The notes under the pieces are model-generated. The model did no database searches and was not told the DNA's origin. It saw nothing but the letters and a program-made list of their open reading frames with translations. The translations under genes were made by a program, and so were the position numbers. Shown piece after piece: positions 1 to 9,800 of a stretch of 64,000 bases of DNA. This DNA is from Puniceicoccales bacterium Verruco_01 (GTDB lineage Bacteria; Verrucomicrobiota; Verrucomicrobiia; Opitutales; Oceanipulchritudinaceae). Position 1 is the stretch's first letter. Every line of letters starts with the position of its first letter. Where the stretch lies: NCBI GenBank assembly GCA_001604565.1, contig LVBV01000005.1, positions 1 through 64,000 of the forward strand, written 5' to 3'.

Positions 1-84
1 CTCGAAAACAAACGTGACTACTCAAAAGAAGCGGCGAAATCCGGTGTTGTTAGAGGTGGCCGTAAATCTGTGCCGATTTCTTGA
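1..84 (+). CDS. C-terminal end of an unidentified protein (partial)
   Basis: Frame 1 is open from the window edge to a TGA at 82-84 and encodes the last 27 residues, ending in SVPIS. The tail is basic (Lys/Arg-rich) and hydrophilic. It is too short to assign a family. The gene downstream starts polysaccharide synthesis, so this could be the end of another exopolysaccharide gene, but that is only inferred from position. The strong promoter directly after its stop suggests the two are not simply one operon. Confidence 0.45.
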   Translation, partial: LENKRDYSKEAAKSGVVRGGRKSVPIS

Positions 85-90
85 TAAGAG

Positions 91-118
91 TTGAACAGTC
101 AGGGGGATGATGTATAAT
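91..118 (+). promoter_or_regulatory. sigma70-type promoter for the sugar-transferase gene
   Basis: TTGAAC at 91-96 and a perfect TATAAT at 113-118 are separated by 16 bp, in an AT-richer stretch just after the upstream stop codon. Transcription would start near 125, leaving an untranslated leader of about 125 bases before the ATG at 250. No clear ribosome-binding site precedes that ATG, and the leader shows no riboswitch or terminator that I can recognise. Confidence 0.65.
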
Positions 119-249
119 AGCAGGGTGTAGTTTTTCGTCCTGACGGCTCCATGTGAAACAGGAGCGAGATTGCACAAATCGATGACAATGAAGTCGCACC
201 GTCTGTTAACATCAGGTTATTGACCGCGCGATATTAATCTAAATGGCGC

Positions 250-1713
250 ATGAGTTCATTATTGAATAGCAATAATATCGCAGAACTCTTCTCCACTCGT
301 TTGATCAAACACGAAATGGATTCGTGCAATCCGCGCCTGTCGTTTCGCAAGAGACAAAGCAGCGTGGTTTCTTTTCTGGTCCTCCTTGATCTGGCCTTGA
401 TTCTGATCGCCTACATCTCGGCGCTTGGTCTGGTCGGGAAAACAGGACTGTCAGGTTTTCGCATCTGGGTGCTGATGATCATCACCGTCCCGTTCATTGC
501 CTCGACGGCGATTGTCGGCGGGTACAAACGCCGCGTGACGATCGAATCCGCCCGTTTCATCAGTGAAAATGTCCTCGGATGGATGACGGCTGTAACCGTT
601 TCAATCGTCACCATTTTCTTCGTTTTCGAGAAGGTTTACATGACCAGCCGCATGCCGGTCGTCGCAACACTGGCAGTGGCTCCTGCTTTCTCGATTGTCC
701 TGCGTTACTTCCGCATCCGTTTCATCCGCCGTCACTCCCGGAAGAAGTCCGTCGTCATCATCGGTGACGGAGTCGCACGCGACCGCATCACCAACTGGAT
801 GCGGATCAAAAAGGCGAATTTCGACGCCTATTTCGCCGCCTCGAAAACCGCGCTGATCGACGCCGCCTCGGAGGAAAACAGCAGGAACATGACCGGTGCT
901 ACGATCGAGGAGGCGGTGGTGCGCCTTGGTGAGGAGCTGGAGGCGGTCATCATCGCAGACAAGCCCGAAAACCTCTCCCCCCGCCTTCTCAACCGCTTGG
1001 TGGTGATCAACTTCAATACTCTGCCCGTCTATACGCTGGAGGCGTTTTACGCGCGTGAATGGCAGGTGGTCCCCCTTTCCACCCTCTCTTCGCAGTGGGC
1101 GTTGAACGAAGGTTTCGCCCTGAGCCAAAGCGAGAATTACACCCGACTGAAGCGGATGTACGATGTCACCATCTCGGGCGCCGCGCTTCTTCTTCTTTCA
1201 CCTCTTCTGGGGCTCATCGCCCTCGCGGTGAAGCTGGACAGCCGCGGCCCTGCCATTTTCAGGCAGACGCGCGTGGGCCTCAATGAGAGGAAGTTCACTC
1301 TCTACAAGTTCCGGAGCATGACGGTGGGCTCCGAGAAGGGCCCTGCCTATACGGCGGAGAAGGATTCCCGCATCACGCGCATCGGCGGGTTTCTGCGCAA
1401 GAGCCGCCTCGACGAACTGCCGCAGCTCTTCAATGTTCTGCGAGGCGACATGAGTCTCATAGGACCGCGCGCGGAATGGGACAAACTCGTGGACGATTAC
1501 GAGCGCATCATCCCCTATTATCATTTCCGGCACTTGGTGAAACCGGGCATCACCGGTTGGGCTCAGATCAACTACCAGTACGGCGCCAGTCTTGAGGACA
1601 CGCAGGTGAAGCTGCGTTACGACCTCTTCTACGTGCGCTACTACAGCTTCACCCTCGACCTCAGCATCATGTTTGACACGGTCTATGTGATGCTCTTCGG
1701 CAAAGGCCGCTGA
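250..1713 (+). CDS. polyprenyl-phosphate sugar-1-phosphate transferase (WbaP/WcaJ type)
   Basis: It transfers a hexose-1-phosphate from a nucleotide sugar onto undecaprenyl phosphate at the inner membrane, the first step of exopolysaccharide, capsule or O-antigen assembly. The 487-residue protein has the family layout: about four N-terminal membrane segments (residues ~38-150), a Rossmann-like middle region beginning at VVIIGDG (~168), and a C-terminal bacterial sugar transferase domain. That domain opens with a hydrophobic helix (~310-328), then [15 protein letters not shown] and [10 protein letters not shown], which are the conserved catalytic blocks. The start is the first ATG in frame, after a long leader from the promoter at 91-118. 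The sugar cannot be told from sequence (glucose or galactose are usual). Partner polysaccharide genes would lie to the left of the window. Confidence 0.9.
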   Translation: MSSLLNSNNIAELFSTRLIKHEMDSCNPRLSFRKRQSSVVSFLVLLDLALILIAYISALGLVGKTGLSGFRIWVLMIITVPFIASTAIVGGYKRRVTIESARFISENVLGWMTAVTVSIVTIFFVFEKVYMTSRMPVVATLAVAPAFSIVLRYFRIRFIRRHSRKKSVVIIGDGVARDRITNWMRIKKANFDAYFAASKTALIDAASEENSRNMTGATIEEAVVRLGEELEAVIIADKPENLSPRLLNRLVVINFNTLPVYTLEAFYAREWQVVPLSTLSSQWALNEGFALSQSENYTRLKRMYDVTISGAALLLLSPLLGLIALAVKLDSRGPAIFRQTRVGLNERKFTLYKFRSMTVGSEKGPAYTAEKDSRITRIGGFLRKSRLDELPQLFNVLRGDMSLIGPRAEWDKLVDDYERIIPYYHFRHLVKPGITGWAQINYQYGASLEDTQVKLRYDLFYVRYYSFTLDLSIMFDTVYVMLFGKGR

Positions 1714-1750
1714 TGTTTTCCGCTCAGAGGTTTCGGGCGAAGGAAGCGGA

Positions 1751-2146
1751 TTACTTCCCCTTCTTCTTGAGGTCCGCGATCTCGCTTCCGGCCTTTGCCA
1801 GCGCCTCGTTCAGGTTGCGTAGCTCGCGCTGCGTCTTCGCCCTCGCGCCAAGGAAGTACACGAGAACCCCGCCCATCAGAACGCCGCAGATCACAATTGT
1901 GGAAACGACCGTGATGGACGCCCGTTCCTTGGCGGCCTTCGCCTCCTGAATCTGCGAAGAGGCCTCGTCCAGCTTCTTCTGCAGGTCGGCCTGCTCCTGC
2001 GAGAGCTTCTGCACCTCGGCCTTGTGCTGGGCCACGGAATCCTCCGGGCGGGCCATCTGCGCGGGGCTGGAGAAAACGGGAACGGCCAGGAGCGCCGCCG
2101 CAAGCAGCGCCTTGCCGAAGAACGGGGAAGTGCGGGGGTTCTTCAT
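1751..2146 (-). CDS. exported single-pass protein with coiled coil, unknown function
   Basis: A 131-residue protein of unknown function. It has an N-terminal signal-like segment (residues ~10-30, ending SSPAQ), then a Lys/Glu/Gln-rich stretch (~35-75) with heptad character, a clear membrane helix (~79-102, SITVVST to VYFLGA), and a second short charged helix ending in KKKGK. Alternatively the first segment is cleaved and the protein is anchored by the second helix with a periplasmic coiled coil. It follows ybeY by about 40 bp on the same strand, so it may be the last gene of the HIT-phoH-pgpH-ybeY operon. I recognise no family. Confidence 0.65.
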   Translation of the reverse strand: MKNPRTSPFFGKALLAAALLAVPVFSSPAQMARPEDSVAQHKAEVQKLSQEQADLQKKLDEASSQIQEAKAAKERASITVVSTIVICGVLMGGVLVYFLGARAKTQRELRNLNEALAKAGSEIADLKKKGK

Positions 2147-2185
2147 GGGGCTAAATAGATACGGGCCAATGAAGTATCTCCGAAA

Positions 2186-2653
2186 TCAATCGGAGGCGAG
2201 GGAGAAATGCGGGATCAATCCCGCATTTCGCAGCGATTCCATCGCCCGTTTCTCGCCCTCGCGCATCTTCGGGCGGTCCTCCTCGGCGATGTCGTCGTAC
2301 CCGGCCAGATGCAGCCAGCCGTGAGCCAGATAGAGAGCCAGTTCCGAGGAAAAGTCCTGCGAGAAGCGCGGCGCCTGTTCCAGGGCAAAGTCCGCGCAGA
2401 CGCAGATCTCTCCAGCCAGATCCTCGTCGGGATCGCCGGGGAAGGTGATGACGTCGGTCACTGTGGGGTCGCCCAAAAACTGCTCGTGCATGCGGATGAT
2501 TTCGTCGCGACCCACGAGGGCGATGGAAAGTTCCCCCGGAGGCACTGCATCGGGAGCCATCGATGAGTCGAGGTGGTGGAAGAGCGCCCGCACCTCCGAC
2601 GCGCGGAAAAAAAGCCCCTCTCGTAGGTTGTTGACAGAAATTCTACGCTTCAC
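2186..2653 (-). CDS. ybeY: endoribonuclease YbeY (rRNA maturation)
   Basis: YbeY is a single-strand-specific, metal-dependent RNase needed for 16S rRNA 3'-end maturation and ribosome quality control. The signature near residue 120 reads HGWLHLAGYDD, giving two of the usual three metal-binding histidines with Asp in the last place, a variant I recall from several phyla. Upstream, VTDVITFP is the other conserved block. I chose the GTG at 2653, which overlaps the end of the pgpH-like gene by 11 bases; a TTG at 2683 would extend the protein by ten residues and overlap more. Neither has a strong Shine-Dalgarno site. Position directly after phoH and pgpH matches the common bacterial order. Confidence 0.9.
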   Translation of the reverse strand: MKRRISVNNLREGLFFRASEVRALFHHLDSSMAPDAVPPGELSIALVGRDEIIRMHEQFLGDPTVTDVITFPGDPDEDLAGEICVCADFALEQAPRFSQDFSSELALYLAHGWLHLAGYDDIAEEDRPKMREGEKRAMESLRNAGLIPHFSLASD

Positions 2654-5099
2654 GTCCGTCGATCGTCCCGTTTTTCTCCTCAATCACAATCTTTTCCGGG
2701 GTGTTTGTCATACCCTCTACCACGGCGGGAGGCTGTGGCAGTGAGAAAGCGGCCTCGCCGGCGGGATTTGCGGCGGCTTCCGCAGGGGTGACGTTCACCT
2801 TTGTGACCTGCTTTTTGAGAGGCTCACCCTTCGGATACTCGATGCGGGAATGCAGCATGTTGAGGAGGGTGAAGACAAAACTTTCCTTGATGAGGGTGAT
2901 CTGCCGCATGGTGATCGGCGCCTCGTCGAGCTGTCCGTCCTCGATGCGCCCTTGCACGATTCTGGTGACAAAGTCCTCGATGGACTGCGGCGTTACCTTT
3001 TTCAGACTGCGGCTGGCGGCTTCGGTGGCATCGGCCAGCATGACGATGGCGCTTTCCAGCGTCTGCGGCTTGGGCCCCTCGTATCGGTAGTTGCTCTGCG
3101 CCACCTCGTCGAGCTCCGAACCCTCGCCCTGCGCCTCGATGAGGGCGTTGGCATCCTGCTGGCGCTGGAGGGCCATGAAGTAGAAATACTGGATGAGGCT
3201 CGTGCCGTGGTGCTGGAGGATCACATCCGTCACGATTTTCGGCAGGCCGTACTGGCGGGAAAGAACCACGCCCTCCTTCACGTGGGCCTTGATGATGAGG
3301 GCGCTCATGGAGGGATTGCGTTCCATGTGCGGGTTGCCCTCGCGCTGGTTTTCGATGAAATACTCGGGTTTGATGATCTTGCCGATGTCGTGATAGAGCG
3401 ACGCCGCGCGGCAGGCCAGTGCGTTCGCCCCGACACTCAGGGCTGCGTTTTCAGCCAGATTGGCCACCATCAGGCTGTGGTGGTAGCTGCCCGGCGCGGC
3501 CACCTGAAGGCGCCGCAGAAGCGGATGGTTGAAATCCGTCAGTTCCAGCAGTGTGATATCGGTCGTCTTGTGAAAGAGATGCTCGAAGAGCGGAATGAGC
3601 CCCACCGCCACGACACCGCTCAAAAAGCCGTTCGCCAGCATCGCCACCGCAAGCCAGCCGATCTCCCGCAAGCCGCCCGATCCGTCGCGCAGCAAGAGGA
3701 GCATCGCCAGCGCCGCGAGCGTCACGCCGCTTGCCATGCCCGCGCGGACGATCCGCGTGCGCACCTGGACGACGCGGCAAGCGAACACACCCGCGAGGCC
3801 AGCCAGAAGCGACGCGATGGCCACGGCGAAGGATCCTCCCTGCATGAGGGAATTCATCGCGGCGATCACACAGGCGATGAGCGCCCCGGCGCCCGGCCCC
3901 ATGAGAACCGCGATCAGGATCGGGCCAAGGGCCACCGGCGCAATCCATGGAAGGATGGTCGCCAGCGTGGGCAATGTCTGCGCCAATGTCCCTTCCGAGA
4001 CACCAAGAAGCGCGCGGATGATTGCCAAATTCGCAAGGATGGCGATGGCAGCCATGGAAAGGTCGAGCAGGTTCTCCCCCTCGTTACCCTTGCGGCGCAT
4101 TCGTATAAACACGGCAACGGCAAGCATCACGGCCCCGGCCAGAATCGCCCTGTCGAGAAACTGGGAATCGACAATAAGGCTCTTCTCGCTCTCGCGCAGG
4201 GCCTTGCGATAGGCCTGAAGCTGCTCGAACTGCATTTCCCCCACCCGCATGCCTGGTTCGATGATCGTATCGCCCAGACGCACATGGATGAAACGTTTCT
4301 GCATGCGGGAAAGCGCCTCGTCGATGATCTCGCCTGTTCGCTTCTGATCGAAGATGAGATTTGGCTCAAGCCCTGCGCGCATGACGCGGAAGAGCGCCAC
4401 GTACGCCTCGCGCGGAACGTCGATTGCGCCGATGTTGATCTTGAGGTCAGAAAGCGCCTCCTCGCGCGAAAGCACATCCGCATCGACGATGCCGCGACCC
4501 GAGTTGTCGGCGATCTTCATGTAAGAAAGGCTGCCGTCGGGTTGCACGGGTATCTGGTTTTCGCCGTACACGCCCTGACGGTACAGGTCGGCCAGAACCT
4601 TCAACCCCTCCTCTAGGGAGCCGCGTCTTTCGTCGCTACCAAGGGTGTTGGCGAGCACTGCCAGATCCTCGCCACTTAGATTGTAGCGGTTTCCGCCGGG
4701 CAGTTCGCGCAAAAAGGAGTCCATTTCCTCTCCGGTCACATGCAAAATTCCCTTCTGCGGACCTTCGGATATCGCCTGCCCCACCCCGGGAGCCGCAAGA
4801 TACTTAGCCAGGGCCGAATCCATCGAAAGGACCCATTTGCGGAAGTTGACCATCGGCGCCTGATCCAGACGGTACACGGGCGGGGTCCGCTTGCGGATCT
4901 CCGCGCGGGTGCGCTCGGTCTCGATCTCGCTGACGTAGGAAAAAGGGATTTCCGCGATGATGCGGGCCCGGGACGTCTGATTGAGAACCACCTGCGGCCC
5001 CGCGGGGGAAAGACCGGCAAAGCAGATCTCGATAACGAGAACCGTGAAGACGATAAACAGCAGGACAAAGGGCAGGAGTTTCCCTGAAAACAGGCGCAT
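2643..5099 (-). CDS. pgpH: 7TM-HD phosphodiesterase, PgpH-like (cyclic di-AMP hydrolase family)
   Basis: The protein (~818 residues) has one N-terminal membrane helix, a long extracytoplasmic 7TMR-HDED region, seven membrane helices (middle third), and a C-terminal HD domain. The HD motif residues are visible: SYHHSL, LYHDIGKI, the His of KAHV, and ILQHHGT. Family members such as PgpH of Listeria hydrolyse cyclic di-AMP to pApA, so this enzyme probably lowers c-di-AMP and ties into osmotic and wall control. A diadenylate cyclase is not in the window. The ATG at 5099 is preceded at good spacing by GGTGAGG (complement of 5105-5111); an alternative in-frame start at 5171 would add 24 polar residues before the first helix and looks less likely. 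It sits between phoH and ybeY. Confidence 0.88.
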   Translation of the reverse strand: MRLFSGKLLPFVLLFIVFTVLVIEICFAGLSPAGPQVVLNQTSRARIIAEIPFSYVSEIETERTRAEIRKRTPPVYRLDQAPMVNFRKWVLSMDSALAKYLAAPGVGQAISEGPQKGILHVTGEEMDSFLRELPGGNRYNLSGEDLAVLANTLGSDERRGSLEEGLKVLADLYRQGVYGENQIPVQPDGSLSYMKIADNSGRGIVDADVLSREEALSDLKINIGAIDVPREAYVALFRVMRAGLEPNLIFDQKRTGEIIDEALSRMQKRFIHVRLGDTIIEPGMRVGEMQFEQLQAYRKALRESEKSLIVDSQFLDRAILAGAVMLAVAVFIRMRRKGNEGENLLDLSMAAIAILANLAIIRALLGVSEGTLAQTLPTLATILPWIAPVALGPILIAVLMGPGAGALIACVIAAMNSLMQGGSFAVAIASLLAGLAGVFACRVVQVRTRIVRAGMASGVTLAALAMLLLLRDGSGGLREIGWLAVAMLANGFLSGVVAVGLIPLFEHLFHKTTDITLLELTDFNHPLLRRLQVAAPGSYHHSLMVANLAENAALSVGANALACRAASLYHDIGKIIKPEYFIENQREGNPHMERNPSMSALIIKAHVKEGVVLSRQYGLPKIVTDVILQHHGTSLIQYFYFMALQRQQDANALIEAQGEGSELDEVAQSNYRYEGPKPQTLESAIVMLADATEAASRSLKKVTPQSIEDFVTRIVQGRIEDGQLDEAPITMRQITLIKESFVFTLLNMLHSRIEYPKGEPLKKQVTKVNVTPAEAAANPAGEAAFSLPQPPAVVEGMTNTPEKIVIEEKNGTIDGREA

Positions 5100-5174
5100 G
5101 CGTGCCTCACCCGTCATGCGGCGTCGCAGTGGCGAGGACGGAGTCGGATTTCTTGTTCCGGGCAGGACCATCGG

Positions 5175-6167
5175 TTATCTCGTCGAACTTTCGCGGCGCT
5201 GGTGGGCGCCGGTGGCGTCCATGTAATGCTGGTAGGCCTCGATGATGCGGGCCACGAGGGGATGTCGCACCACGTCCGCCGTGTCGAAGTAATGGAAGGC
5301 CACCCCCGGCACGCCTTCGAGGACGTCGATCGCCTCCTTGAGGCCAGAGTATTTGTGGCGCGGCAGGTCGATCTGCGTGATGTCGCCGGTGATGACCATC
5401 CGACTACCCTCTCCAAGGCGCGTGAGAAACATCATCATTTGCTCGGGCGTGGTGTTCTGTGCCTCGTCGAGGATGACAAAACTGTGGGGGAGCGTCCGTC
5501 CGCGCATATAGGCCAGAGGGGCAATCTCCACCGATTCCTTCTCCATGAGGCTCTTGGCGTGGTCGTGGCCGAGCATGTCGAACATCGAGTCGTACAGCGG
5601 GCGCAGGTAGGGCTGGATCTTTTCCTCAAGGTCTCCCGGCAGGTAGCCGAGAGCCTCGCCCGCCTCCACAGCCGGGCGCGTGAGGACAAGGCGGTCCACC
5701 TCGCCCTTCATCAGGGCGTCGAGGGCGCTCGCCACGGCAAGATATGTCTTGCCCGTACCTGCCGGGCCGATGCCGAAAACCACGTCGTGAGTGCGAATCG
5801 CCTGGGCGTAATTCTTCTGCCCGATCGTCTTCGGGACGATGCTCTTCTTCTTGAAATGGAAGGAGACGGCGTTCTTGCCGTACATCTCCAGAAGCTCGCT
5901 GACCCGGCCTTCCGACACGTCGCGCAGCATGTTTTCAAAGTCCATCTGCCGGATGTCAAGCCCCTGCCCGCGTCCCCGCTGTAACGCCTCGAAGAAGGAC
6001 TCCGCAAGCGCCACCTCCGCATCGCCGCCCGCGATGGAAAGCCAATCGTCGCGCGCAACGAGCTTCACCCCCAGCTTCTGTTCGGCAAGGGTGATGTTCT
6101 CCTCGCGTCCGCAGTGGACAAGCGAGAGGGCGCGCGGGCTGTCGAAATGTACGATTCGCTCAGTCAT
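5175..6167 (-). CDS. phoH: PhoH-like P-loop ATPase
   Basis: A 330-residue cytoplasmic ATPase/RNA-linked protein. The N-terminal ~100 residues form the KH-like domain seen in PhoH-like proteins. The ATPase core follows, with Walker A GPAGTGKTYLA (~138), the family block RPAVEAGEALGYLPGDLEEK, Walker B FVILDEAQNTTP and the downstream MVITGDITQIDLP. Members are thought to act in RNA metabolism together with YbeY, which lies two genes downstream. The biochemical role remains poorly defined in the family. Its ATG overlaps the stop of the HIT gene (6160-6167), so the two are probably co-translated. Confidence 0.93.
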   Translation of the reverse strand: MTERIVHFDSPRALSLVHCGREENITLAEQKLGVKLVARDDWLSIAGGDAEVALAESFFEALQRGRGQGLDIRQMDFENMLRDVSEGRVSELLEMYGKNAVSFHFKKKSIVPKTIGQKNYAQAIRTHDVVFGIGPAGTGKTYLAVASALDALMKGEVDRLVLTRPAVEAGEALGYLPGDLEEKIQPYLRPLYDSMFDMLGHDHAKSLMEKESVEIAPLAYMRGRTLPHSFVILDEAQNTTPEQMMMFLTRLGEGSRMVITGDITQIDLPRHKYSGLKEAIDVLEGVPGVAFHYFDTADVVRHPLVARIIEAYQHYMDATGAHQRRESSTR

Positions 6168-6663
6168 TTTTGGCGATGTCTCGGCAGGCTGCGGAAAGTT
6201 TCTCCCAAGTTTTTTCCAGCGCCTCGGAAAGCACCCTCGAATTTCCGATCACGCTCATGAAATTGTTGTCGCCCCTCCAGCGCGGGACGATGTGCAGGTG
6301 CAGGTGGGTCGGGATCCCAGCACCCGAAGCCGATCCCAGGTTGAGGCCGATGTTGAACCCGTCGGGATGCATCTCGCGCGTGGCCGCCTTCTTGGCGAGC
6401 ACCGCCAGCTCGAACAATTCCGCGCGCTCTTCGCCGGTCATGTCGTCCAGCTCGGCCACCTGTCTGTAGGGGACGGACAGGATATGCCCCGGGTTGTAGG
6501 GAAATCGGTTCAGAACCAGATAGCAGAGCTTTCCGCGGTGAAGGATCATCGCAGCCTTGTCGTCCCCCTGAAGCGGCAGTTCGGCAAAGGGGTTTTTGTG
6601 CCCCTTGTCGCCGTCGGCGGGGGACGTGACATATTCCATCCGCCAGTATGAGTGAAGAAGATC
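6160..6663 (-). CDS. HIT-family nucleotide hydrolase/phosphorylase
   Basis: A histidine-triad protein of about 167 residues. The active-site motif THLHLHIVPRW lies near residue 105 and is preceded by the usual NPFAELPL and YNPGHILSVPY blocks, as in bacterial Ap4A-phosphorylase-like HIT proteins. Likely substrates are dinucleoside polyphosphates or nucleoside phosphoramidates. I chose the ATG at 6663 (MDLLHSYWRMEY), which matches where this subfamily usually begins; the open frame runs on to 6855 but the extra 64 residues look unlike protein. It is the first gene of the minus-strand operon; the ~210 bp up to mfd must carry the divergent promoters. Confidence 0.87.
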   Translation of the reverse strand, partial: DLLHSYWRMEYVTSPADGDKGHKNPFAELPLQGDDKAAMILHRGKLCYLVLNRFPYNPGHILSVPYRQVAELDDMTGEERAELFELAVLAKKAATREMHPDGFNIGLNLGSASGAGIPTHLHLHIVPRWRGDNNFMSVIGNSRVLSEALEKTWEKLSAACRDIAKND

Positions 6664-6873
6664 CATTTTGTATCGGAAGGTGCGGCAGGGCGCTTTCTCG
6701 CGCTCGCAAGGCGGGCCTTGTGCATTCTGCCATGCCCGGGTGTGAAGTAAAGAACGTTGTGCCTTGATGACAAGCAGTTTCCACTTGTATAAAGAACCGT
6801 TCCTGCTTGCCGCGGAGCCGGTGGAGGACAAGAGTGCTTCCTTCATTTTCCTCACGGAGCCATTCAGTTCCGC

Positions 6874-9800
6874 GTGGACCGTTTCCGTTTCATGCGCGAG
6901 TGCATTCTGAACGCGCCGGGTAGGGCCACCCTCGTCTCGGGCGTGGCGGGGCCGGCTGTGCCCGCGGTGTTGCAGGCGTTCCTTTCCCGCCCCGGCGCGC
7001 CGGAACTGGCGATCGTCGTTTGCCGCAAGAGCGGCGAGGCCGAGGCGTGGGCGGAAACACTAAAGTTTTTCGATGCCGCCTTCGGAAGCGGAAAACTTGA
7101 AACCCTGCTTCTGCCGCCTGATGACGAATCCGGTGACGACGCCCGGGCTTTCGACATCCGCTGCGATCGGCTGGACACGCTGGCCCGTCTCGCCGCACGG
7201 GAGAAATCGGGCGGTTCGCTCGCCGTGTTCACCACACCCGGTGGGCTCCTTTCCCCCGTGGAGGCTGTGGAAAGTCTTGTCCGGGACGAAGTGACGATCA
7301 AGAGGGGGCAGCGCATCGCCCCCGCCCTGCTCGCCGAGAAATTCGGCAGTGAAATGGGCTACGATCACGAGCCCCTTTGCGAGACGCCCGGCCAGTACGC
7401 CCTGCGTGGCGGAATCCTCGACGTCTATCCCTTCAACGCGCCCGCTCCCGTCCGCATCGACTTCTTCGGCGACGAGGTGGAAAGCGTGCGCGCCTTCGAT
7501 CCCACTAGCCAGCGGACGACCTCCGTTCTTGAGTCCGCCACGATCGCGCCGATGCACGCTTCCGCCTCGAAAAGGGCGGACGCGCGCAACATTCTCGGCT
7601 ACCTAGGCAAGTCCGCGAGCTGGTTCTTTGAGGAGCCCGAGGAACTGGCCGCCCAGTTCCCGGACGCCTTCAACGCCTTCGAGCGGGGCCGGGGCAAGGC
7701 AACCTTCGAAGATCTATTCACGGAGCGCGCCCAATCGGACGAATGGTACGGTCTTTCCACGTTGGCGGAAAAAGACACGCTCTTCAGCTCCCCGGCCAAA
7801 CGGATTGAGATCCGCGCGGAGGCCACAGCGGATCACCTGCCTGCCACTCCTGAGGGCGTCCTCGGCATCGACCGCGTCGCGGCAGAGGAAACCGCCCGCC
7901 GCGTCATGATGCGGGAGCTGGCCGCATGGCGGCGCGAGGGCTGGCGGATCCTTTTTGTTCCGCAGAACGAGGGCGAGGCGGAGCGCCTCAAAACCCTTGC
8001 TGCGCAGGTCCCCGACTGGAAGGACGCCGCGCCCGAGTTCCTCCCTGGTAGTCTGCGCCGAGGCTTCCGCCTTTCCGGAATGCCGTGGAAACCGCTTGGC
8101 GGAACCAAGGGCGTGGCTCTGGTCCCCGTGGCAGAGGTTTTCGGCACGGTGAAGCCTCGTCCGGCGGGACTTCGCCGCAGGCTCCTGCCGCGTCGCACGC
8201 AGGTCGATCAGGCGCTCGATTTCTCTGAACTGGCGCCGGGGGATCCCCTCGTGCACCTCTCCCACGGCATCTGCCTGTACCGCGGCCTCTCTAGGATGCA
8301 GGGCGTTTCCGGCGAGGAGGAGGTGATCTCCCTAGAATTCGCGGACGGACTCATCCTCCACCTGCCGCTCCATGAGTCGCATCTCCTCACGCGCTACGTT
8401 GGCCTCACGAAGAAGTCCCCCAAGCTCGGCAAGGTGGGGAGCGGCGGATGGGAGAAGGCACGCGCGGCGGCGGAAAGAGCCACGCTCGACTTCGCGGCGG
8501 AGCTTCTCCGCATGCAGGCTGTGCGCGAGACCGGCGTCGGCTTCGCCTTCGAAAAGGACGACCGCCTTCAGGAAGTGTTTGAAAAGACCTTCCCGTGGCA
8601 GGAGACGCCCGATCAGGCAAAAGCTATCGCCGAGACCAAGGCGGACATGGAATCCCCCCGCGTGATGGACAGGCTCATCTGCGGCGACGTGGGCTTCGGC
8701 AAGACCGAGGTGGCCCTGCGCGCCGCGTTCAAGGCCGTGATGAGCCGCAAGCAAGTTGCCGTCCTTGCGCCGACAACTGTTTTGGCACAGCAGCACTTCA
8801 ACACCTTCCGCGAGCGCTTTGCCGAGTTCCCGGTGACGATCGAGATGCTCAGCCGCTTCCGCACCGGCCCGGAGCAGGACAAGATTGTGGCGGATCTTGC
8901 CGCAGGAAGAGTGGACATCGTGATCGGCACCCACCGGCTTCTCGGTGCCGACGTGGTGTTTAAGGACCTGGGCTTGCTCGTCGTGGACGAGGAGCACCGC
9001 TTCGGCGTCCGCCACAAGGAGCGCATCAAGGCGATGAGCGCGCAGGTGGACGTTCTCACCATGAGCGCCACGCCCATTCCGCGCACCCTGTACCTCGCCC
9101 TGATGGGGGCGCGCGCCCTCTCCGTCATCGAGACCGCGCCCGTGGACCGCCTGCCGATCCAGACGATCGTCAAGCAGTACAGCCACGATATCGTGAAGGA
9201 GGCAATTTCCCGCGAGGTGGAGCGCGGCGGACAGGTTTTCTACCTGCACAACCGCGTGCAGACGATCGACGCCGTGGCGGAAAGATTGCACGAGATGCTG
9301 CCGAATCTCCGGATCGGCGTCGGTCACGGACAGATGGATGAGGGGATGCTGGAGAAGGTGATGACTAAGTTCGTCGCGGGCGATTACGACGTACTCGTCT
9401 GCACGACGATTATCGAGAGCGGCCTGGACATCCCCAACTGCAACACGATCCTGATCGAGGGCGCGGACCGCTTCGGCCTCGCACAGCTTTATCAGCTTCG
9501 CGGACGCGTGGGACGCTTCAAGCGGCAGGCCTACGCGTACCTGCTTTTGCACCACCACGCCCGGATGCTGGACCCGGCCCGTCGGAGGCTCGCGGCCCTC
9601 AAGCAGTACCGCAGCCTCGGCGCGGGCTACCGCATCGCCATGCGCGACCTAGAACTGCGCGGCGCAGGGAACCTCATCGGGGCGAAGCAGTCCGGCCACA
9701 TCGCGGGCGTGGGTTTCGATCTATACTGCCAACTTCTGCGCCAGAGCATCTCGCGCCTCAAGGGCGAGAAGGGAGCGGCCCTAGTGAGGGCGAACGTTCA

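Noticed and set aside
2850-4616. 588-codon open frame on the plus strand opposite the pgpH-like gene
   Set aside because: It is a mirror of the high-G+C minus-strand gene: very rich in His, Arg and Asp, with no family features, while the minus frame shows a complete 7TM-HD protein.
8332-9558. 408-codon open frame opposite mfd
   Set aside because: Antisense shadow; the plus frame holds all helicase motifs.
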